Positions 18,436-27,500 of a stretch of DNA of 64,000 nt are shown here, piece after piece (position 1 is the first letter of the stretch; every line of letters begins with the position of its first letter). A model generated the notes under the pieces. That model searched no databases. It was not told the DNA's origin and worked only from the letters and a program-made list of their open reading frames with translations. The stretch lies in assembly GCF_001618865.1 (NCBI RefSeq), contig NZ_CP015136.1, positions 6,669,001 through 6,733,000 of the forward strand, written 5' to 3'. Source of the DNA: Luteitalea pratensis. GTDB lineage: Bacteria > Acidobacteriota > Vicinamibacteria > Vicinamibacterales > Vicinamibacteraceae. A program made the translations under genes and the position numbers.

Positions 18436-19004
18436 CGGGCACCTCCACGGGACGGTGTGCGCGGAAGCAGCGCGGCGAGGCGCTGACGCGCGCGGAACAA
18501 CAGCGTCTTGACGCTGCCGGCACGGAGGCCGAGCGACGCGGCAATCTCCTCGTGCGAGGAGCCTTCCGCGTAGGCGAGCCACAACAACTGCTGGTCGCGA
18601 TCGCGCAACTGCGACAGCGCGCGACGGACGTCGGTCCGATCTCCGGTGGCATGGACTGCATCGGGAGCGCCCGCCAGCGATGCGCCGGCGGGCTCGTCGA
18701 TGGAGACCGTCACCGGACGGAGGCGGCGGCGGCTGTCCCGCACCAGGTTGGTCGCGATGCGGTACAGCGCGTTGCGCTCGTGCGCCTGACCCTCATATGT
18801 GCCCGGCGTACGCAGGAACCGGTAGTACGTCTCCTGCAGCAGGTCGTCGGACGCGTGCGCGTCACGCGTCAGTCGATACAGGTACACCCAGAGCGCGCGG
18901 GACGTGCGGTCGTACAGCAGGCGAAACTCGTCTTCGCGCAGCACGAACGTGTCGTCGCTGGTAGACGCGGGAAGGGCGAGGACGTCGGCGCGGCTGTCGG
19001 TCAT
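18432..19004 (-). CDS. ECF RNA polymerase sigma factor (sigma-70 family)
   Basis: 190 residues from ATG 19004 (MTDSRADVLALPAS). Region 2 is EFRLLYDRTSRALWVYLYRL, then HASDDLLQETYYRFLR. Region 4 is LSQLRDRDQQLLWLAYAEG, then SSHEEIAASLGLRAGSVKTL (helix-turn-helix) and LFRARQRLAALL. There is no region 1.1 or 3, as expected for ECF sigmas. It starts one base after the stop of the upstream exported protein and overlaps the anti-sigma gene by four bases, giving a compact three-gene unit. The target promoter is unknown. Autoregulation from upstream of 19932 is likely by analogy with other ECF operons. Confidence 0.93.
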   Translation of the reverse strand: MTDSRADVLALPASTSDDTFVLREDEFRLLYDRTSRALWVYLYRLTRDAHASDDLLQETYYRFLRTPGTYEGQAHERNALYRIATNLVRDSRRRLRPVTVSIDEPAGASLAGAPDAVHATGDRTDVRRALSQLRDRDQQLLWLAYAEGSSHEEIAASLGLRAGSVKTLLFRARQRLAALLPRTPSRGGAR

Positions 19005-19005
19005 G

Positions 19006-19932
19006 TCAGAGCTGCGGTGCCGTACCGATGGTCGCACGATCCTCGCCATTCCGGATGAGGCCGAGGCGCCGCGAGATGGCGTACGAGAGACCGGCCGAGA
19101 CCACGAACCCGCTGCCGATCGCCGTCACGAGCACGCCCAGCACTCGCAGCGGCTGGGCGATGTCGTCGATCACCCCGCGGCTGACGAACTGCAGCGCGAT
19201 GCCCAGGGCGAGCGCGACAACCCCGGCCTGCATCGACCAGAGGATGCGGTTGATTGGCGCGGCGATTGGGGCGGTCTTGCCATCCAGCGCAATCGGAGCG
19301 GACTCCAGGAACTGCCTTCCGGCCTTCGACTCCATGTAGACGCGAAGGTCCTCGTTGTTCGACATGCGGTCCAGCAGCTTGCTGTGCGTGTCGACCTGCA
19401 CCCTCGAGACCCGCTGCCAGCGGCGATGATCGAGGGTGGTCCTGACGATCCAGCCGAAGCCGAGCGCGGCACCCAGGATCAGGAACCCGGCCGAAATCGA
19501 GTTCATCAGTTCACGCCACATCCAGGTACCCCGCTCGGGCTCCTGAAAGCGGTGGGGTTCGCCGAGGAAGTAGGAGGGCGACCGCACGATTTCCGGATGC
19601 GCGGCGACGAAGGCCGCCAACCGGGGGTACGGGGCGAGGTAGTCGCCGTTGGTCAGGAGGGCCGGTTCTCGCTGGAGGACCTCGCGGACCGCCGGCGGGT
19701 GGTCCTGGAGCAACTCGTTCAGTTGGTTGCGGACGTCATCGGCATTCAGCTGCCGGCCGTCGGTCACGACCACGGGCGGCTGGGCCGCGGCGGCCACCGG
19801 CGCCGGGGCCTGGGTGGCAGCGTTGGCGCGCTGGGCGCACACCGGCGACGGTGCGGCGGAGAGGCACAGGACACCGAAGAAAGCGCGGAGAGCCAGGGGC
19901 CGGAGCGCGGCCGGGGCGGGAATCGTCATCAT
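19006..19932 (-). CDS. Exported membrane protein of unknown function, first gene of ECF sigma operon
   Basis: 308 residues, not recognised. The N-terminus is a signal peptide (LRAFFGVLCLSAAPSPVCAQ) followed by an Ala/Pro linker. Residues about 55-130 form a soluble segment (LNADDVRNQLNELLQDHPPAVREVLQREP) and then HPEIVRSPSYFLGEPHRFQEPE. One membrane helix follows (MNSISAGFLILGAALGFGWIV), then a charged region with MSNNEDLRVYMESKAGRQFL. Two more hydrophobic segments (MQAGVVALALGIALQFV; VLGVLVTAIGSGFVVSAGL) precede a short basic tail. The gene precedes the sigma and anti-sigma genes by one base. I infer it is a sensor or a protective effector of that system, exposed mainly in the periplasm. Confidence 0.8.
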   Translation of the reverse strand: MMTIPAPAALRPLALRAFFGVLCLSAAPSPVCAQRANAATQAPAPVAAAAQPPVVVTDGRQLNADDVRNQLNELLQDHPPAVREVLQREPALLTNGDYLAPYPRLAAFVAAHPEIVRSPSYFLGEPHRFQEPERGTWMWRELMNSISAGFLILGAALGFGWIVRTTLDHRRWQRVSRVQVDTHSKLLDRMSNNEDLRVYMESKAGRQFLESAPIALDGKTAPIAAPINRILWSMQAGVVALALGIALQFVSRGVIDDIAQPLRVLGVLVTAIGSGFVVSAGLSYAISRRLGLIRNGEDRATIGTAPQL

Positions 19933-19940
19933 GCCCGGTA

Positions 19941-19958
19941 TTACGTGGGCCCACGTAA
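19941..19958. promoter_or_regulatory. 18-base perfect palindrome upstream of the ECF operon
   Basis: TTACGTGGGCCCACGTAA is a perfect palindrome eight bases upstream of the ATG at 19932. It could be an operator for a dimeric regulator or an RNA hairpin over the ribosome site of the first gene. It is AT-flanked and unlike the GC-rich dispersed palindromes elsewhere in the window. I see no convincing -35/-10 pair beside it. Confidence 0.45.
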
Positions 19959-20076
19959 AAGGTTGACCGATCCATTGGCCCGAACAGCGCCCTTGCTATA
20001 GCCTGCCCTTGCGGGTCGAGGCAGGCGCCCCCCCGGACATGGCGTCCGGCCGCGTGCCTGGGTCGACAGGTGCCGC

Positions 20077-21576
20077 GTGCCAACTGCCCGATTCACGGCG
20101 TCGTCCTTCCTTGTCGCCACGACCCTCGTTGTCGCGTGCCCCGTGAAGCCGGCGGCGGCGCAGCCGGCACCCGGCGCGCCGCAGGCGATCCCCACGGACT
20201 TCACGCTCACGGTGCGCGATTGGACGCGAGCGGAGGCGTGGAGCTACTTCGAACCCAATCCCGGCGGGGCGGATCCGGAGTACGCATACCTCTCCAATCG
20301 ACTGCAACTGGAGCTCAAGCGGGTATGGCGCCGGGTGGACGTGCAGCTCACCGCCCAGCACGTCGGCTTCGTCGGGCTGCCCGATGACGCCACCGGGCCT
20401 GGGCCGCTCGGCCTCGGTTCGCTGTACTACGAGCAGGGCCTGCGCAGCACCCATCCCCAGCAACTGTGGCTCCGCTATGGCAATGTTCGCCTCAAGCAGA
20501 TCCTGCCCGGGCTCGACGTGCAGGTCGGCCGATTCGGCTACACGTCGGGCGCCGAAGCCACGAGCGGCGAGGCCCGTATCGAGTCCATCAAGCGATCACG
20601 CCTCGATGCACGCATCCTCGGCGAGTTCGAGTGGTCGCTCTGGCAGCGAGGCTTCGATGGCCTGCGCGCGGACTGGACGCGCGGGGCCGTCAAGGTCACC
20701 GGCGTCGCGGTCAGGCCGACGCAGGGTGGATTCGCCCGGGTCGCCGGGCCCACGATCGATGACATCGACGTCTACGGCGGGACGGTGAGCGTGCAGCCCA
20801 CGAAAAGGCTTCCGCACACGCAGCTGCAGGGTTTCGCGTTGCAGTACGACGACTCCCGTCGCGTGACGCAGCGCCCTGACAACACGGGCCTCGCCGCCGC
20901 GCGCGTCGACGTCGCCGTGACCAGCGTCGGCGGCACGCTCGTCGGCGCGTATCCGGTGGGACCGGGCACCCTCGACGTGCTGGCCTGGGGCGTCCTCCAG
21001 CGTGGCGACTGGTACGAACAGGACCATCGCGCAGGCACGGCCGCGCTCGAAGCCGGCTACGAGTGGACCAGGGCGCCGTGGACGCCATCGGTGCGGGCAG
21101 GCATGCTGCACGCCTCGGGCGACGACTCCGCGACCGACGGCCGTCACGGCACCTACTTCCCCGTTCTGCCCACGGTTCGCCGCTTCTCGCAGACGACGCT
21201 GTTTTCGACGATGAACGTCAACGATGCGTTCGTGCAGGTGATGGCGCGCCCGGCGCGCCGGGTTGGTATCCGCCTCGACATGCACGACCTGCGGCTGGCC
21301 TCTGCGGCCGACCTCTGGTACATCGGCAGCGGCGCAACCCTCGAGGAAGGCGGCGCGTTCGGCTACTCGGGCCGCTCCTCCAACGGCTCGCGCAACCTGG
21401 GCTTCTCCACAGAGGGATCGGTCGACATCGCCCTCACGCCGGTCTGGTCGGTCAACACGTTCGTCGGCCACGTGAACGGCGGCCGGGTCGTCACCGGCAC
21501 GTTCCGCGACGATTCCTTCTGGTTCGGCTACGTCGAACAGGTGCTGCGCCTGGACAACGTCCTCCGACGGAGGTAG
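20077..21576 (+). CDS. Alginate-export-like outer-membrane beta-barrel protein
   Basis: 499 residues, GTG start at 20077. The signal peptide (TASSFLVATTLVVACPVKPAAAQ) is followed by alternating amphipathic strands with aromatic girdles. Features of the Alginate_exp/OprB-like porin family are AYLSNRLQLELKRVWRRVDVQLTAQ, VQVGRFGYTSGAE, TGLRADW-like strands and a C-terminal FWFGYVEQVLRLDNVLRRR. It is likely an 18-stranded porin or specific channel. The gene converges with nrfA. An anion or small-molecule channel serving nitrite reduction is possible but is only a positional guess. The C-terminal residue is Arg rather than the usual Phe, so barrel assembly signals may differ. Confidence 0.75.
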   Translation: MPTARFTASSFLVATTLVVACPVKPAAAQPAPGAPQAIPTDFTLTVRDWTRAEAWSYFEPNPGGADPEYAYLSNRLQLELKRVWRRVDVQLTAQHVGFVGLPDDATGPGPLGLGSLYYEQGLRSTHPQQLWLRYGNVRLKQILPGLDVQVGRFGYTSGAEATSGEARIESIKRSRLDARILGEFEWSLWQRGFDGLRADWTRGAVKVTGVAVRPTQGGFARVAGPTIDDIDVYGGTVSVQPTKRLPHTQLQGFALQYDDSRRVTQRPDNTGLAAARVDVAVTSVGGTLVGAYPVGPGTLDVLAWGVLQRGDWYEQDHRAGTAALEAGYEWTRAPWTPSVRAGMLHASGDDSATDGRHGTYFPVLPTVRRFSQTTLFSTMNVNDAFVQVMARPARRVGIRLDMHDLRLASAADLWYIGSGATLEEGGAFGYSGRSSNGSRNLGFSTEGSVDIALTPVWSVNTFVGHVNGGRVVTGTFRDDSFWFGYVEQVLRLDNVLRRR

Positions 21577-21588
21577 GGCCGCTGGGAC

Positions 21589-21622
21589 TAACGCTTAACG
21601 CTTAACAATTGACGCTTGACGG
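21589..21622. repeat. Short heptanucleotide array
   Basis: AACGCTT, AACGCTT, AACAATT, GACGCTT and GACGGTC follow in phase, about a dozen bases after the porin stop. The reverse complement, AAGCGTT, resembles the AAGCGTC and AGCGTTC units at 31567-31694. Confidence 0.7.
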
Positions 21623-21624
21623 TC

Positions 21625-21677
21625 GGGCCGGCTCTCCGATTCGTCCGCCGCAGCCTTGGCGGAGGTGGAGCCCGGCC
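21625..21677. repeat. Imperfect palindromic element, copy 2
   Basis: GGGCCGGCTCTCC (left) and GGTGGAGCCCGGCCC (right) bracket an inner motif GTCCGCCGCAGCCTTGGCGG. The outer arms match 17864-17918 and the inner motif matches 28602-28629. It lies between two convergent genes (porin and nrfA) and may also serve as a bidirectional terminator. Confidence 0.65.
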
Positions 21678-21693
21678 CTCGCCTCGACCTGCA

Positions 21694-23160
21694 TCATCGC
21701 GGGCTCGCCAGACCCTCACGCAGGGCGGCGGGGGCCTGTACCGGCGCGGGCGCAGGAGCTCCCGCGCGCAGCAGCGCGATCTGCCCCTGTCGCGAGTAGT
21801 CGATCGAGATCGCGAGCAGCCGCTCGGCTTCCTCCGGCGCATGGAAGCCAACCGAGTTCTCCGCTTCCACGAAGTCGAGGAGGAATTGCGAGCGGCGCTG
21901 ATAGCCGCGCGCCTGCTCGAGCTGTGCCTCGCTCGCACCCTTGTCGCGTGCCGCCTTGGTGTCGGCGATGAGCGACATGAGCGCGTCCATGGCGCGGTTG
22001 CGCAGTTCGAACACGCGTCCCTGCAGCGTCTCGGCCCGGGCCTTCAACTCCTCTTCCGGCCACTTGTGGCACGTCTGGCACGCCCGGTTGATGTTCAGCA
22101 GCGGGCTGCGCACCCAGTGGTCGCTCACCTTCTGGCTGCCCTCGCGCTGGTACGGCATGTGGCAGTCCGCACACGCGACGCCCGAGCGAGCGTGAATGCC
22201 CTGGTTGTACATCTCGAACTCGGGGTGCTGCGCCTTGAGGGTCTTCGCGCCGGTCTCGGCATGCGTCCAGTCGGAGAAGCCCTCCTTCTCGTAGTACGCG
22301 AGGATCTCGTCGCCCTTGATGCCGTCCCGCCAGGGATAGGTGAGGCGCTTCTCGGGTCCCTTGAAGTAGTACTCGACGTGACACTGCCCGCACACGTAGG
22401 TGCGCATCTCCTGACGCGTCGCCATCGTGTTGACGTCGTAGTTCTCGATCCCGGCCTTCGCCTTCACGAGCTTGATGCCCTCGAGGAAGCCGGGGCGCGT
22501 GACCCGCAGCTGCATCGTTGCCGGGTCGTGACAGTCGATACAGGCCACGGGGTGTTCGACCCGCTTGCGTGCCTCGGCGAATGGCAGCTGATTCATCATC
22601 TCGAAGCCCTTGATGAGATCGCCACCACCCATCTTCTTGTAGGGCACGTAGACGGAGCCGTGGCAGTGGATGCACGTGCCCGGCTGTTTGGTCACCTGCT
22701 GGCGTTCCGTGTAGGTCTGGTCGGCAAGCATGTAGGCATGCCCGCGCTCCTCGCGGAAGTCCTTCGCAAACGCATAGCCGGCCCACATCGTCCGCAGGCG
22801 CGGGTCTTCGTCGAGGCGTGACTGCGCGACCATCGACCGGGGATCGGCCGCGCTCGGCGCATGCGGCACGGCCTCGCTGCCACCGTAGCGGGTCCGCTGC
22901 TGGTCAACGGTGCGTCGGTAGCTGTCGTACTGGGACGGGAAGTTCTTGCCCCACACGGCGGGATCGGTCGTTTCGTCGGTGAGTTCCACGACGCGGAAGA
23001 ACGGTTCGCGCGCCTCCTGCTTGCGCTGGAAGATGTTCACGAGCAGCGCCGTGACGCCGATCGCGAACGCGGCAGCAAGGACGGTCGTGATCGCCAGCAG
23101 CGTCCGGCTTGGCCGGCGAGAAGGTGCGGCCCCTGACGTACCGTCGGTCGGGGTGGTCAC
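21694..23160 (-). CDS. nrfA: Ammonia-forming cytochrome c nitrite reductase
   Basis: 488 residues from GTG 23160. This start is chosen because a strong GAAGGAG lies seven bases upstream; a frame to 23256 lacks such a site. A single N-terminal hydrophobic segment (LLAITTVLAAAFAIGVTALLV) anchors or exports it. Five haem motifs: CIHCH 163-167, CIDCH 207-211, CGQCH 257-261, CADCH 330-334 and CQTCH 361-365. In classical NrfA the first site is CxxCK; here it is CxxCH, the variant known from some epsilon-proteobacterial and other NrfA. Other conserved parts include CHVEYYFKGPEKRLTYPW and the HPEFEMYNQGIHARSGVACADCH region. It reduces nitrite to ammonium with six electrons delivered by NrfH, encoded upstream. 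Confidence 0.94.
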   Translation of the reverse strand: MTTPTDGTSGAAPSRRPSRTLLAITTVLAAAFAIGVTALLVNIFQRKQEAREPFFRVVELTDETTDPAVWGKNFPSQYDSYRRTVDQQRTRYGGSEAVPHAPSAADPRSMVAQSRLDEDPRLRTMWAGYAFAKDFREERGHAYMLADQTYTERQQVTKQPGTCIHCHGSVYVPYKKMGGGDLIKGFEMMNQLPFAEARKRVEHPVACIDCHDPATMQLRVTRPGFLEGIKLVKAKAGIENYDVNTMATRQEMRTYVCGQCHVEYYFKGPEKRLTYPWRDGIKGDEILAYYEKEGFSDWTHAETGAKTLKAQHPEFEMYNQGIHARSGVACADCHMPYQREGSQKVSDHWVRSPLLNINRACQTCHKWPEEELKARAETLQGRVFELRNRAMDALMSLIADTKAARDKGASEAQLEQARGYQRRSQFLLDFVEAENSVGFHAPEEAERLLAISIDYSRQGQIALLRAGAPAPAPVQAPAALREGLASPR

Positions 23161-23212
23161 GTCGATGCTCCTTCGGGCCGCAGCGCGGCCCGTATGCGCG
23201 GTGAAAGTGCCG

Positions 23213-23698
23213 TCATCGCAGATGTCCGACCGAGTCGTGGCAGCGCACGCACGCAATCGTCTCGCCGCTCGGATGCGCGGTCTGGATCGCCGTGGTCATC
23301 GGGGCGTGGCACTTCTGGCAAGCGGCCTCGGCAATGCGCTTGTTCCGCGGGGTCGCTCGAATGTGTTCCGGATACCGGCCCGTCGTGAAGGCCAGCGAGT
23401 GCCAGAAGCCGTTGATGCCCTTGGTGACGTACTTCGCGACGTGCCCCGCGGGGGCGTGACAGTCGTTGCACACGGCCACCGAACGATGACTCGATCGCGT
23501 CCAGCCGTCGAACTGCTCGCGCATCACATGGCAGTTCGCGCACGCCGCCGGGTCATCAGTGAGGTACGCGGCGCCCTTTGCGTAGACAAACGTGTAGCTG
23601 CCGATGCCCGCGAGGACGCCGACCAGCGCGGCGGGGATCAAATACCACCGCAACCGGTACACCCCCTCGGCGATCGATGCCCCGGGACCCCACCTCAT
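23213..23698 (-). CDS. nrfH: NrfH tetrahaem cytochrome, quinol-oxidising partner of NrfA
   Basis: 161 residues from ATG 23698 (MRWGPGASIAEGVYRLRW); a TTG at 23746 would add 16 residues. One N-terminal membrane helix (YLIPAALVGVLAGIGSYTFVY) is followed by four haem sites: CANCHVM, CNDCH, CQKCH and CVRCH. The first, with Met after CxxCH, is typical of NapC/NirT/NrfH haem 1. NrfH takes electrons from menaquinol and passes them to NrfA at the outer face of the membrane. The nrfH-nrfA order with a 52-base gap is the standard two-gene arrangement of delta/epsilon-proteobacterial type. No nitrate reductase is seen in the window. Confidence 0.93.
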   Translation of the reverse strand: MRWGPGASIAEGVYRLRWYLIPAALVGVLAGIGSYTFVYAKGAAYLTDDPAACANCHVMREQFDGWTRSSHRSVAVCNDCHAPAGHVAKYVTKGINGFWHSLAFTTGRYPEHIRATPRNKRIAEAACQKCHAPMTTAIQTAHPSGETIACVRCHDSVGHLR

Positions 23699-23817
23699 GC
23701 GAGCCACGATGCCCGCAACCCTACGCTTCCGGTCAGGAGGAGGCAAGCCCGACGTTCAAGACCGGCGTTCCGGAAGGCACCATGCTTGCAAGGACCATCG
23801 GCATGGGAGAACGACAC

Positions 23818-24294
23818 ATGTGGTTGCACGCACGACGCTACATCGCCTCGACGGTCCTGGTGGTCGCCGGTATCGGTGCCACCCCATCGCCCGCCCTTGC
23901 CCAGGAGCCAACGCGGCTTTCAGACGAGCAGGTCGAGCAGTTGCTCGAGCGTATCGAGAAGGCCGCTGACAAGTATCGCGAGTCGCTCGACGACGCGCTC
24001 GACAAGAGCCACCTCGACGACTCGAAGCGTGAGGACGAGATCAACCGGTACGTGAAAGAGTTCGAGGACGCTACCGATCGCCTGGAGAGCCGCTTCGACG
24101 ACGACAAGACGGCGGCCGAGGACGTGCGCAACGTGCTCACGCGCGCGGTTCGGCTCGACAACATGATGAGCCGCTTCGCGTTCACCGACCGCGCCCAGGG
24201 CGACTGGCGGTTGCTCCGGAACGACCTGAGCGAGTTGGCGCGTGCTTACGGCGTGGCGTGGGACTGGACGGTCGCTACCGCGTCGCCGCGATGA
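23818..24294 (+). CDS. Periplasmic coiled-coil-like hypothetical protein
   Basis: 158 residues from ATG 23818, chosen because GGGAG lies eight bases upstream and the resulting signal peptide is clean (MWLHARRYIASTVLVVAG, ending PSPALAQ). The mature protein is highly charged and almost wholly helical by pattern: DEQVEQLLERIEKAADKYRE, then LDDSKREDEINRYVKEFEDA, then RLESRFDDDKTAAEDVRN. No cysteines or catalytic motif are visible. I do not recognise the family, and it resembles uncharacterised acidobacterial exported helical proteins. It is divergent from nrfH with 119 bases between them, and its 3' end overlaps the DUF3079 gene by 20 bases on the opposite strand. Confidence 0.78.
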   Translation: MWLHARRYIASTVLVVAGIGATPSPALAQEPTRLSDEQVEQLLERIEKAADKYRESLDDALDKSHLDDSKREDEINRYVKEFEDATDRLESRFDDDKTAAEDVRNVLTRAVRLDNMMSRFAFTDRAQGDWRLLRNDLSELARAYGVAWDWTVATASPR

Positions 24295-24499
24295 CGTCGG
24301 TGATCACGGGGGCGGTGTCGTCACTCTTGCCCTGGTCGTCGAATGCGGTGAGCCAATCTTCGCCGAAGAGTTCGATCGGGTGCGGGCAGCGGATGGTGCC
24401 GTTCCCGCAAACCATGTCCTCGGCGGGACAGTAGCGGCTGCAGCCCCAGCAGATACGTTCGGGGTGCCGCGGCGCGAGCGGAATCTTCGGAGCCGCCAT
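24275..24499 (-). CDS. DUF3079 small cysteine-rich protein
   Basis: 74 residues from ATG 24499. The signature is HPERICWGCSRYCPAEDMVCGNGTIRCPHPIELFG. Five cysteines and a conserved HPxELFGxDW ending match DUF3079, a small, probably metal-binding family of unknown function. The gene is short but well conserved, so it is real rather than a shadow. It converges on the coiled-coil gene with a 20-base overlap of 3' ends. Confidence 0.87.
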   Translation of the reverse strand: MAAPKIPLAPRHPERICWGCSRYCPAEDMVCGNGTIRCPHPIELFGEDWLTAFDDQGKSDDTAPVITDVIAATR

Positions 24500-24531
24500 G
24501 GATCGATCGTGCTACCGCCGTGCGGGTCGCG

Positions 24532-27500
24532 TCAAGGCTCGGCGGCGGTGTGCGTCTGTTCCGTGGAGCCCGGCGTTCTGGTCCACCGCTCGAGCATCTC
24601 GCGCAGCACCGGCATCTGTACGGGTTTGCTCAGGTAATCGCTCATGCCTGCGTAGAGGCAGCGTTCGCGATCGCCGTCGGCGCCAGCTGCCGTCATCGCA
24701 AGGATTGGCGGGCAGCGCTCGACCGACAGCGCCTCCCTGATCCGTCGGGTGGCTTCGTAGCCGTCGACGTCCGGCATGTGGCAGTCCATCAGGATGACCG
24801 CGTAGCGCGTGTCCTGCGCCATGCGCACCGCCTCGCGACCGTCTACGGCCACATCCGCGACGTAGCCAAGCTTCTCGAGCATCCGCACCGCCACGCGCTG
24901 GTTGACGGGGTTGTCCTCGGCCACGAGGATCCGTCGTCCAGGCGAGCGGGAGGCGTCCTTGGGTGGCGAGTCGGGTACATCGGCCGTGAAGGGCGAACGA
25001 TGCGGCTCGATCGCCGTGTCAGCCGGCGCGACGAACGTGAACCAGAACTGCGAACCGACCCCGAGGGTGCTCGTCACGCCAATCGTGCCGCCGAGGCTCT
25101 CGACGAGCCCCTTCGAAATTGCGAGGCCGAGGCCGGTCCCGCCGAACCTTCGCGTGGTGGAGGCGTCGGCCTGCGTGAACTTCTCGAACAGCAGGCGCTG
25201 CTTGTCCTCGGCAATGCCGATGCCGGTGTCGGTCACCGTCACGCGCAGCGTGACCTGGCCGCCCTCGACTGCGTCTGCTGCCACGGTCACGTGCACGGCA
25301 CCAGCCTGCGTGAACTTGATCGCATTGCCGACGAGGTTGAACAGGACCTGGCGGATCCGGCCCGGATCGGTGATGACGGCGGGCGTGCCAGGCACGACGT
25401 GCGCGTCGAGTCGCAGCCGCTTCATCTGTGCCTGCACGCTCAACAGCGTCACCACTTCGCGCGCAATGACGCCGACATCGCACGTCATCTGCTCGAGCAC
25501 GACGCGTCCTGCCTCGATCTTCGAAAAGTCCAGGATGTCGTCGATGAGGCGCAGCAGCGCGTTGCCGGAACGCCCGATGATCTCGAGGTACTCGCGCTGC
25601 TCGTCGGTGAGCCTGGTGCTCGACAGGAGGTTGGTCATTCCGAGCACGCCGTTCATCGGCGTCCGCAACTCGTGGCTCATGATCGCCAGGAAGTCGCTCT
25701 TGCTGCGGGCCGCCTGTTCGGCCTGCTCCCGGGCGAACCGGAGCGTCTCCTCGGCGTGGCGCCGCTCGGTGACGTCAGTACAGGTGCCGACGAGACGCGC
25801 CGGCCGGCCGTGCGCGTCGCGGGTGATGATCCGGCCACGCGCCAGCAACCAGCGCCAGTCGCCATCACGCGCCTGGATGCGGTACTCGGAGGCGTAGCGA
25901 TCCCGCCCGCCGGCGAGATGCGCATCGAGATTGCGCAGCACCGCCGGCAGGTCGTCCTGATGCACGAGGGCGTGCCAGCGGTCGATGTTGATGGCCCCAG
26001 TCGGGGCGTCGAGGCCGACCAGCTCGAACAATCGCCGCGACCCGTACAGCGTGCCGATAGCCACGTCCCAGTCCCACACGCCATCGTCGGTGCTCTCCAG
26101 CGCGACCTTCCACCGCTCCTCGGCATCCCGCGCGGCAGCCTCGGTACGCAGGCGTTCGGTCAGGTCGACGAGCACGCCGGTGATGTAACGCCCCTCGGGC
26201 GCGTCATACCAGGACAGAGAGATCTCGCACGGGAACACCTCCCCCGAGTGTCGCCGGCCCATGATCCGGATCGCCGCCCCGGCGGCCACGCGACCCTTGC
26301 CGGAGAGGAACTTGCGGAGACCATCCTCGAACCGCTCGCGGTCGACCTCGGCGATGTACTGGATGCTGTTGACGCCGCGCAACTGCTCACGCGACGCGCC
26401 CAGTATCTGCTCGGCGGTGGCGTTGGCGTAAGTCAGTCGTCCCTGCGCATCGGTCGTGACGATGGCGACGCGAGCCGATTCGGCAACAGCCATGAACGCG
26501 CCTTCCGATCGCTGCAGAGCCACCGCCCGTTCTGCCGCGAGCGCCTCGGCACGGTTGCGGACACGCCGCTGCGCGAACAACAGCATTGCCAGCACGCCGT
26601 TGAGCGCGAGTGCGGTGAGCGCGGCAACGCCTGACATGACCCTCTCGGTCGACACGAGGCTCGACGGGCCCGCCTCGAACACGAGGCTCCAGCGCTGTCC
26701 ACCGGTGATCACCTCTCGCACGACGGTGAAAAGCGGCGCACCGTCGATGCGATCGGTTCCTTCGTCCAGGTGCAGCACGGGCCCGTCCTCGCCACCCTCG
26801 CGCAGGGAGAAGCGGGGCGCCGGTTGTCGCTGCGCGATTTCCGCCACGACGTCCGGCAACCTGAAGGGCGCGTACACGAACCCCAGAAGCGCGGAGCGCT
26901 GTCGTTCGGGGCCACCGAGCGGCAGCGACGCGCCGTACACCGGCATCAGCAGCGCGAACGCGAGCGCATGCGGGGCACGAGGGTCACGACGCAGCCGGAC
27001 GCCTCCGACCAGCACGACGCGCCCGCTGTCACGCGCCCGCTCGATGCCGTTCAGCCGGGCCGTCTCGGACCCGAGATCGAAGCCGAGTGCCTGCCGCAGG
27101 TCCTCCGATTCCGGCTCGAAGTAGGCGACCGGGTAACGGTCGGCACGCTGACCTGTGGGCCAGACGTCATACGCCGGGGAGCCCTGTGCACGCAGCCGCG
27201 CGACGTGCGCCGCCAGATCCTCCTGGGGAACGCGGGGCGTGAAGCCGAGGCCCACCATCCCGGGCGCCGTCTCGCGCAGGGCGAGGCCGCTGGCGTACGT
27301 GTGCCAGAGCGGACGGTCGAGTTCGGGCGTCGAGCGTGCGAACGCCGCGGCGCCGCGGAGGACGTCCTCGTAACGGGCAAGCTGTTCCTGCAGCTGCGCA
27401 GTGGCATCCTCGGCCTGATGGACGAAGCGCTCTTCGGCACGCCGGCGCATCGTCCGGTCGCCGTGATACCAGCCGAGCAGGCAGGTCAGCAGCGACACGC

